Assembly (NCBI GenBank): GCA_963924555.1
Contig: OZ004581.1
Location: 2,356,001-2,420,000 of the forward strand
Source of the DNA: Crambe crambe
Taxonomy: Eukaryota; Porifera; Demospongiae; Poecilosclerida; Crambeidae
Direction of reading: 5' to 3'
Length of the DNA stretch: 64,000 bases
Notes under the pieces: generated by a model
What the model saw: the letters and a program-made list of their open reading frames with translations, nothing else
Databases searched by the model: none
What the model was told of the DNA's origin: nothing
Made by a program: the position numbers and the translations under genes
Shown here: one piece after another, positions 55,501 to 64,000 of the stretch
Layout: the number at the start of each line of letters is the position of its first letter
Numbering within the stretch: position 1 is the stretch's first letter

Positions 55501-56800
55501 TAAGCTGTTAATAATTCATTACTCAAGAATTACTTGTAGTAATCAAAAAAACAAAAAACAAAAAATGCACACCTAACAAGCCACACCCATTTTCCAGCTG
55601 GCTGTTGGCTATATCATATTACCTGTGCATGATAGTTAATACATTGCAAAATAATTTCTTCATAAATAATTATAATAATGATAATTATTTTTATGTTCTC
55701 TTGTCAAAATATTCTTTTGACATTTTTATGTCACAAGATTAGTCATAATTATAAACATCAGTCGCTTATGACAATCAGCAAGTTAGATAAACAGAAGACT
55801 CAGATGATTTTGAAATTTTGAAATGGTGCATAGCATGTCTATCATAGCTAACACATGACGTATCGTGAAAGCTAAAGACCACATTTAGCCATTAAGGATA
55901 TCTCTTAAATAATCTGTAGAATTTTCTTTTGGTATAACATTGTGATGACACAGCAGGTTCTCAGGTGTATATAGCAAAACAGTCTTTTGTTCAAACCTCC
56001 CATAACAGGAAACTATGTATTTATGATTTTGAATTTTTGAATTAACCAAATTCATTGGTTGAATTATTTTCATGCTGCCTACATGTCTCAGTCTCTGCAG
56101 GTCTTTCCCAGTATCATGAATGCATGCTCGCATGCACAGGTGCACCATATTATGTCATGATGTCATCAGCACAATCACGCTTGTGGTGTACTTACTGTAG
56201 CTACACGATAACTAGCATGTGACAATCATGTGACAGTCATGTGATCCTGTATGCAGTAGCTATGTACATACATATATGATAATATGTGTGTGCTGTGAAT
56301 CATGTGACTATAATGGCTATACATACATAACGATAGTAACTTTATTATATTTATAAGGAGCTTAGTCTTTTATTGCTCATGTAGCTATATAGCCATACAA
56401 TGGATGAGGTAACTCCAAAAGAAAATTGCTAACCATGGATTATTCTTGTATTAAGATACCAAAGAGAGATGATTATTATTGGATGACATTATTTTGAAAT
56501 GGAGGAAACATAGATGCTGTATTGCATGAAGACCACGCAAAATGCATGAATGGTTGAATGACATGCTTATTATAGTAAACATCATGATAATAATTATATG
56601 TAGCTATTTATCTAAACAATCAGCAAGTTAGATAAACGGAAGACTCGGATGATTTTGAAATTTTGAAATGGTGTCTAGCATGTTTATCATAACTCATGAC
56701 GTGTTGAGATATCTCATTGGGCCCTTAAATCAGAATAGATTGCTGTTAGTTTGTCTTTTGGTATTAGCTAATGTATTGTGTGTATGCGTGAGTTAATATA
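55500..56800. repeat. Right arm of inverted duplication
   Basis: Reverse complement of 52130-54185, lacking the Penelope fragment. At 55690-55735 it contains the reverse complement of the last coding bases of SL-F (AAAGAATATTTTGACAAGAG), so it once carried a SAMHD1-like 3' end on the minus strand. Confidence 0.7.
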
Positions 56801-57427
56801 TAACCATTGACATGGCACTTGGCTTCCATGCTAGGGTGGAATGAAGGGTTGGTAGTAGTGCAAGGGCCACTCCCCCACTTGGCTCAAGTAATTGTGGAGA
56901 CCTGCCCTACATAGCTATAACATACGTAAGCCTACATAATTATAAGCTGCCCAGCCTGGCTATTATGGGCAGCCTGCATGAATACGTACAGCATAATTAT
57001 TATGCACATAATTATAGCCTTATAGCCCAGCGACATACAGTCAACATAACAGCATGAGGGAGTGTTGAAGCACATCATGAACATGCAAAGGCAATGCATG
57101 CATGCATGAATTATAAGTGTCAAAAAAAATCTTATAAAAGGAATGATAACTCATTAGCCAGCAAGCTAAAGGCTTACATAGCTACAGTTATTTCCAGTAG
57201 CTATAGCTATAGAGCAATTCATGTCAGAAGAATTATGAGCTATTTAATTTTTTTTTAGCTACTTACTTTCCAATTCCATTCTACGTACATTTCTCTGCAA
57301 TAATAATGAATGAGTATTTAGCTACAATATAATCCTCATGCAGGTGCACGTGTAGTATGGCATATCGTGCTATAGATAAGGTTGTCAACGATATATATCT
57401 TGATTCTTCATCTTCATCAGCAGCCAT
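55690..57427 (-). pseudogene. SAMHD1-like: Relic of a second SL-F-like gene (first and last exon scraps)
   Basis: At 57427 on the minus strand an ATG opens a segment reading MAADEDEE, closely matching the SL-F first exon (MATDEDEK), and it diverges after that. Upstream sequence (57440-57830) matches the SL-F promoter region, and small ORF 3 lies beyond it as small ORF 2 does for SL-F. The far end, 55690-55735, matches the SL-F last exon. All the HD-domain exons are gone, and repeat DNA fills the gap. Confidence 0.65.
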
Positions 57428-57827
57428 GGTGATTTAGATGTGCTCCACACAGAGAATAGCTGAGTAGCTAGCTAACTGTGGGTTTATCTAAATAGCAAGT
57501 GAATACACTTATCATGGAGTGTCTGATGGACTATTAGTATAATTATTTTAAAATAATATTATTATATAGATGGCTACATCGCTGATATTTTTTTTCACTG
57601 AATGCACCTGCAATTGTTCTTCTCTATCTAGCTATATATATTTCCTCTCTATCCAGTGGCTTTTTGAAATTATAACTCTCAGCAGTTCAGAGGATATAGC
57701 TAGTCTGGTGTAGCAGACCCTTTGTTATACTACTCACTATTGCCAGAAGAGGGTCTGTACATATATCAGTGCTATCACTTATTCTCCATTGACAATGATA
57801 ATAACAAATAACAAAAATTAATAGTAG

Positions 57828-58199
57828 CTAAATATTAGATGTGTATAAACAAGCCCGCATTATAATGACACTCAATTCCATTTCATCCTTGATTAACAAT
57901 CTTACTTCCTTATTAATTTCCCGTTCTCTATCCTGTTCATTCCATCCATCTTTTTTATCATACCTTACGAAATACATTGTGTGCTTTCCACACAGCACAG
58001 CATCTTTTAACTTATACCATTCCCATCCCTCTGCACTATCAGCCACAGACTTCTCCACAACATCATCCAATTCATATTCATCAAAAGTTTCATCTCTCTT
58101 CGATACCATGATCCAAAAATAGTCAATAGGCCTGCAATCATTGTCTGAATATTCCTTTTCCAATTTTTCTCCAATGTCTTTTGTAGTTATCAGTTCCAT
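57828..58199 (-). CDS. Small ORF 3: unrecognised partner-family protein, 123 aa
   Basis: Intact single-exon frame beginning MELITTKDIG and ending shortly after ELSVIIMRACLY. It shares the family blocks: YFWIMVSKRDE, FDE-EL-D-VEK, W-WYKLKDAVLCGKHTMYFVRYD, QDRERE-NKEVR. No signal peptide or membrane segment. It sits 400 bp upstream of the SL-F-like relic on the same strand, mirroring small ORF 2 and SL-F. The ORF has outlived its enzyme neighbour. Function unknown to me. Confidence 0.77.
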   Translation of the reverse strand: MELITTKDIGEKLEKEYSDNDCRPIDYFWIMVSKRDETFDEYELDDVVEKSVADSAEGWEWYKLKDAVLCGKHTMYFVRYDKKDGWNEQDREREINKEVRLLIKDEMELSVIIMRACLYTSNI

Positions 58200-60996
58200 T
58201 GTCTTGGTCAGCTATTCACCAATTTCTATTGTAGTTATCTTGGATGGCTATTAGCCACGTAGGTCTAGATCTCTTGATCTGACACTCCCTGTAATACTAT
58301 GTAATGTGTAGGTGTTAGGCCACTATTAATAGAATAATTGTTTCCTGTCCACTGCCGGCGCGGCCATATTAGTCTGGCGGCGCCGACCCTTTACCTCCTT
58401 TTTCTTGGGGGCGGGGTCGGCGCCGCCAGACTAGGAGGTTATCAGCTATTATTGCAGTGCTTCGTTGTCCATTCACCACGGGGTTTCCCAAAAAGAGCTG
58501 TTTGTGAAGCCAAACGTGCGCGCTCTACTGCGCTCATGAGCAGTAAGTCTCGCGAACCAGACCGCTTTTTTTTTCTTTTTCTTTTTTTTCGCAGAGCGGA
58601 GGGACTGGCCTAGCTAAACTTGTGTTGCACTGTCAGCTATTATCTTATTGGGCGAGGAATGTTGATATAAATACAATAAAGTTAAGTGGGTATGGATAAG
58701 GTCATGGCCACGTGAGCTTTGTAATTTGTGCTGACTGCCATAGTAGAGAGCGGGAAGAAACTAGGCTATGACTGTATATGTATAGCACACACTGCATCTA
58801 TGTCTCATTTCCTCCAAGAAATCCAGTGATAGCTAATGCTCTGAGAACATCCTTCACTTCTTTAGAACAGGGCCATGGAGCCTCTTTTTCCTCCTACGGT
58901 CAGAAGACACAGATCTAGAACACAAACAGCAAACTGACATCTTTTCAGTAGCTATAGCTAGCTTTGCTTTGTGGCTTTTTTATCTGACCATGTGCTAATG
59001 ATTATCCATGATTTTTGTGGACAGTGTAACACACAGACCCTGCTCTGTGAAAAAAAAAAGTAGTCTCGTGGTCTGGCTCGTGAGACTACATGAGCAGTGG
59101 CAGTAATAATATTTTTTGATGCGGTGATGATATTTTCAATACGCCCGCAGCACTTGTGGATGTCTTCTTGGACAGGAAACTGGATTCAATAGTGGCCTTA
59201 ATAAATAATATAGCTATTGTATCAGCCATGAAATATGAGTCTCTTATAATTTTGTGATGACGCAGTATATAAGCATGGGATGCAGAGATTGAGACATTTA
59301 GGCGCCATGAAACCTATAAATTGCTAATATGCATGTAGCTATGTTAGTTTAGAATGTAGGGCAGCCAGTGGTATTTCCTTGAAATCAATGATGCAGAAAA
59401 ACATGTGACTCAGACAATTAATGACTGACTTCTTTACAGTACAAGTGAATGCAAAAAATTTCTTCGAAATAAAAATGTGAAGTAGGGATGCTATTATAAC
59501 TGCAGCTTCATTATGAAAACCAAGTACTGCAGCATCGAAGCAGTATGGCCCAAAAATCTAGCTGGAATATGTATTATAACTGCATGCAAGAGAGTGAACT
59601 TAGTGAAGTGACCCTTACCCATCATCAAGTACAAGATACTATTCCTACTTCACTCCCATGATCAAGGGCCAATTACGTACCAAATTGAAGCATATAATGT
59701 GAATTTCAGGATGGTAAGATATTGATGTAATGAACAATAAAAAATATACTGCCATATGCATCCATATGTATAATTGCTATGATGAGCGCAAAAAATTCCT
59801 CCTAAATAAAAAGTCAAGTAGGGATTGCCATAAAGTTTAGGTGCATTCCTATCATTCCTAGCCCTCCTAATTTCAATAACCACCCTAAATGAGTCAAGTA
59901 ACCCCACAGCAATATATTACAAAACTACTATTCACTCGTAGACTAAGTCTTTACACATCTGAATGCATGGTAGCCATTAGTCATGTGATAGCTATGATAT
60001 TATCCGAGACACACAATTTTCAAGATTTCAATTATTATAGTCTGTATATAATTATGTGGTACACAAGAGGGTGATTGATCTATGACCACAGTCAAAATCA
60101 CTATACTACTATACCTCCTATACTGCATGTGCTGCTACAATAATTATTAATTAAAACTTGATTGTAAGAACTGGTATAATAGTTATTATACGTTAAGAGT
60201 CAAACCCAAGGGCATTACAGTAATAACACAAGAAAGATTATTTATAATAGCTATAATTACTATTATGAGCACTATATCATGTATACATGTATATATAGCT
60301 AGCTTAGTCAATCTTCAGGATACACTTTATCATCTTCAAACAGAATAAGCCCGCATTAAGGGATCATTTCTATGATTGAATGCATTGAAAAACAATGTTA
60401 TGAGAGGCTATATTACATAGTTCTGTATCATTAGGTCATCGACAAGAAGTGCTTGGATCTCCCTTGATCCCCCCCCCCCAAAAAAAAATTGTTAGATCAG
60501 AGGAAAAACTTTTTTTAAACACACTCTGCTTCATATTAGGTATACATTAGGGACCAAGCACTCCCTCACCATAATTTTTAGGCATGTAGCTAGGCTTATC
60601 AATCTCTCTAAGACCTTTTCAGTTTTCAGAGTAGCTACAAAGTCTTCCGAATAGCAAAGCTACAATATAAAATTTAATGTTGCTGCTAAAAAATTACTCG
60701 ATTAGCTACTGATAGTCATGCACTTACGTACTATAGTGTGAACATTACTACTTCAATGATCAGCTATAATATGAACTTACGAGTTTTTTTTGCACCATTT
60801 TTTAAACTCTTTGCTATAAAAAAAAAGTTGGAAGAAGTGACAAAGACCTTATAGCTAACTATACGTAGCTAATCCTTGATACTAGCACATTGAATCATTA
60901 GTAGCTACGTATAATAATGTAGTCATTGTAGTGGGGAAACTGGCAGCAGGTCTGTCAGAAATACATACATATACGTACTATCATGTGCTGACAGTT
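58200..60996. other. Intergenic, repeats only
   Basis: Contains a 70-bp hairpin at 58365-58436, a pyrimidine tract at 58566-58590 next to TCTCGCGAACCAGACC with related inverse sequence at 59062-59090, and the 'CAAGTAACCCC' family with AAGTAGGGAT phrases (about 59440-59960). A C/A-run is at 60470-60488. No gene is supported. Confidence 0.5.
58365..58436. mobile_element. Tiny TIR element or hairpin
   Basis: TAGTCTGGCGGCGCCGACCC and its inverse are separated by only about 30 bp. The outer 11 bp match the ends of the element at 28868-29410, so this may be a minimal deletion derivative. No clear target duplication is seen. Confidence 0.6.
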
Positions 60997-63900
60997 TTAC
61001 CTTTCTTCATCATCTTTCTCTTTACTTGTTGTCTTTCTGTACAACCTTACTTTGTACTCCACATAGACCTTTGGCTTACACAAATCTGACATTTTCTGAT
61101 AAGGTTTATATAAACATTTAGCTGGCTTCCAATCTGGATATATGTAATTATTACCTCAGTATCCCTGGTTAAGTCTCCTTCTTTCTCTCCTGTTGGTATC
61201 TTTGGAGTATCTTCCTTAGGCTATAGCAACATACGTATAACTTGGTATAATAATAATTGCTGCAAACCACAATTATACCTTCTCAAAGAAATACACACGA
61301 TCAATGGGATTTCCTGAGGCATCACCTTCTGATCCGAATTTGAAGCAAATAGGCTGAGGAAAAGCTCCCATTGTTAAACTTGTGAGTACTACTGCTTCTA
61401 GTGCATTAAAGCATAATATACCTTATATTCATATTTTTCTTCTTTTTCTTCTTTATCCTATAACATAATAATTTATGAGCATGATTGCCAAAAATAATAT
61501 CATTACTCAGCTCTCGTACCTTATTTATTTCTCCACATTCTTCTTCCATATTTTTGTTCTCGAACTGGTGATTAAAAATACATTAGCTATAAGCTTTTGC
61601 TTTTTATTTCATGTGCATAATTTAATCAAGTTGACAGTTTTCTAATTAATTAATGTCAACATAATATAGATGTACATGTAATTATAGCTATGCAGTTTTG
61701 AAAATAGTCAGTGACCTTGGATGCACATGTATACTTATTAATAGCACACACTTCAGTAGCTTACTAGCTCATCTTACACTTTTCTCATCAATCATTTTAT
61801 AAAGTTCTCTTTTTTTCAGTCTAGTAATCAATTCTTTGACCTACAGATGAAATAATAATGATGATTATTATTATATATAATGCTGTATACCAATACCCTT
61901 TCAGATGGATCCTGATGTTCTATCCAATATAATACACTATCTGTCAGAGTAATGTAGTCACCCAAATCAGCTTTAGTCTGATCGAATGCAGAGCATACTG
62001 CATCTTTAATAAGTTTCCCACTGTTTTCTTCAGCAGAATAGATAAGTATATCCCTTATCCTATAAAATTAAATAATTATGTCTAAATACTTACTTACATA
62101 CAGAACATGGTTAAAGTTTATAGCTAATGTACCACTGACCATGGTAGAGTGCATATTGGCATTATTAGTGTGCATGGTGGTTTGCTAGCCAATACAGTAT
62201 TCCTATGGCTTAAAGATAGGGCTGATAGGCTCTAGCTAATTCATTTGTGCTTATCTAAGTGGATTGTAGACGTTTGGCTTTCTAATTAAGTGCTTGTGGT
62301 AAGCATTATACAGCCTCCTGTGTTTGCAGCTGTTCATCCTGACAGCACTATCTTAGCCTAAGAAGTTAAAGTATAATGACTTTCATCAACTGCTTCACTT
62401 ACGAACATACCCTAGTATTATTAGCTAGTGCATGTATGTACATACATCATTTCAATTGCAACAACAGTAGGATGTCGTAGAGATTTATGATACAAGGTGC
62501 TCCGAGTTCGAAACATGGCATACATGTTAATCAACTCCTACGTATGTATATAAGTTATGGATGATCATAACAACAATAACAACAACATTATTTTTTTGGG
62601 TGGCTACTCTTGACAATTCATGCATGATATTAAATTTAATAATAACCACTCTTATAGAGGTATAGCTGTACAGTTAGGCCACATGCATAGATGTACGTAC
62701 CTTGCCTCTGAATCCTATATGATATTGATCTCCTACTTTGACAATGCTACTAGTTTTCATACATCTCCTGTAAAAGTAATCCATGTAAGTTTATACCAGA
62801 AATATTGACAATTTGACATTTTGGCAGTTTAACAAAAAATAGAACCGTCAAAATGTCACACAGTTTAATTAAGTTCGCGATACATACGCATGCGCATAAT
62901 ATTGCGTGCCATTTATTACATGCCACTACATGCAGTGTGTCTCTGCTGAAGTGTATTCTACCAAATTAAGAAGGAGAATCCAGTCCTGAATCCAGTCCTG
63001 CCTGATAAAGATGTGTGTAACTAGCTCTTTATCTCGTGTAGCTTAAAGTTAAAAAATGTTTGGAAACTGATAGGCTATGCTATCAATGAGCTGTACACAG
63101 CATGCATGTGCAACGCAGGCGCATTATTTATTTTGCATACTTTCAGATTCTGTCAAGTCGTATAATAGCTATATGTATAATTCCCACCAATATTTCCGGC
63201 TATATGCATATTTTCGAACCAAGATTACCTCCAATCAAATTCATTGTTGATTCCCAGATGAAAGTAGTCTCTGGCAAAGTAATCCCACTTGTCAACATCA
63301 ACACCACTGCTCTTGTTTGCTACAATCTATAGAATGTTATTGAATCACATGTTTCATTATTTCTAAGATGGAATGGACCACTAAAAGACATCACTACTGC
63401 ATGTATGTATGAAATATCTTCCTAGTACATAACTAGCTAGGTCATTTCTTTTTAGTTGATAGCTAGCTACAGTGCATGATTATGATGATGTCTTAGTTTC
63501 ACTCTATCCAGACCAAGAAATCTAGCAAAAATCACAACCTAATGTAATGTAATAAAACTCACTTCATAGAGAAACTTTCGTTTTCCCTCTTCTGTAGACT
63601 CCTCTGATGCCTGGATAATGAAAAGCTGTTATCTCTTCCAGCAAATTTACCACTGACAGTATGATTTTGTTGCATGAATTCCGTAGAATTTTATTATTCA
63701 GATCATATCAAAGTCATAATCATTCTAATCATTATTATCTTGTACAATTGATACATGAGCTATGGTGGAAACAGTGGCTCACCTTTTTTTCAGGACCGAT
63801 CATGTTAGTTATAACTTCTATATCTTCACATCTCAGTCCACTTTCCAAATAGTTGACCAATACCAAAGGATGATCCAGAAGAATCTTTTTAAACATAAGC

Positions 63901-64000
63901 TTAGAAAGTATCTCGTGAGAGTGTTTCTCTTTCTCATATTTTTTCACCTAAAAACTCTAATGCATGAGATTCATAATAGCTAGCTATCTCTTGATACTAA
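60997..64000 (-). CDS. SAMHD1-like: SL-G: divergent SAMHD1-like protein, 5' part outside window
   Basis: Exons within the window (minus): 63783-63947, 63563-63610, 63229-63326, 62701-62767, 62446-62537, 61897-62059, 61778-61840, 61520-61564, 61422-61457, 61279-61353, 61155-61220, 60997-61095, joining in phase to the stop. It begins in [21 protein letters not shown], the segment after the HD motif, so the NDPIHG, FEH and CHDLG exons lie to the right. [11 protein letters not shown] is kept. The dNTP-binding helix is changed: where sister copies read LHxKAYQHP this reads LYHKSLRHP, replacing the equivalents of human H370, Y374 and Q375. The C-terminal tail is short and acidic. Family membership is clear; substrate use or activity probably differs. 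Confidence 0.88.
62200..62400. repeat. Dispersed repeat in SL-G intron
   Basis: Contains TTATCTAAGTGGATTGTAGA and CAGCCTCCTGTGTT phrases of the family at 1-650. Confidence 0.5.

Noticed and set aside
56932-57123. Cys/Met-rich 63-aa frame
   Set aside because: Composed of CATG-rich repeat sequence. No homologous copy stays open elsewhere.

Overview
This window looks like AT-rich nuclear DNA from an invertebrate animal, plausibly a demosponge. Genes are split into many short GT-AG exons, the space between them is packed with short inverted-repeat elements and microsatellites, and death-fold domains and a right-handed beta-helix surface protein of a type I associate with sponges are present. I cannot name the species from sequence alone.

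The main content is a tandem array of SAMHD1-like HD-domain dNTP triphosphohydrolases. Four full-length models can be read exon by exon: SL-A (minus, 8421-15722), SL-D (minus, 24247-36338), SL-E (minus, 36599-40538) and SL-F (plus, 47853-51829). A fifth, divergent copy, SL-G, runs off the right edge (minus, from 60997). SL-B (minus, 16880-21200) is a truncated, frameshifted duplicate of SL-A. A further copy survives only as scraps of its first and last exons (minus, 55690-57427). A Death-domain gene at 673-3418 shares the paralogues' N-terminal peptide and may be the front end of another copy. Exon lengths and phases are nearly the same in all copies, so the array grew by segmental duplication of intron-containing genes.

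Two features suggest an undescribed module. First, a family of short intact or slightly broken ORFs (about 123-132 aa) that I do not recognise occurs three times, each upstream of and in the same orientation as a SAMHD1-like gene or its relic (42698-43096 to SL-E; 47065-47465 to SL-F; 57828-58199 to the relic). Second, the SAM domain of the vertebrate enzyme is missing; the N-terminus is instead a short conserved peptide, in SL-A followed by an in-frame, skippable Death-fold exon. HD enzymes that deplete dNTPs restrict viruses in animals and phages in bacteria, and death-fold domains are signalling adaptors, so an innate-immune role is a reasonable but untested inference.

Layout: 1-8420, Death-domain gene and dispersed repeats; 8421-21200, SL-A and its degraded duplicate; 21340-22600, broken beta-helix gene; 22800-24240, repeats; 24247-40538, SL-D and SL-E in tandem, SL-D carrying a 4.8-kb nest of DNA transposons in one intron and a 2.5-kb palindrome in another; 40540-47060, repeats, a retroelement scrap, a foldback element and small ORF 1; 47065-58240, SL-F with its partner ORF and an inverted, mostly deleted copy of the same pair; 58240-60990, repeats; 60997-64000, SL-G.
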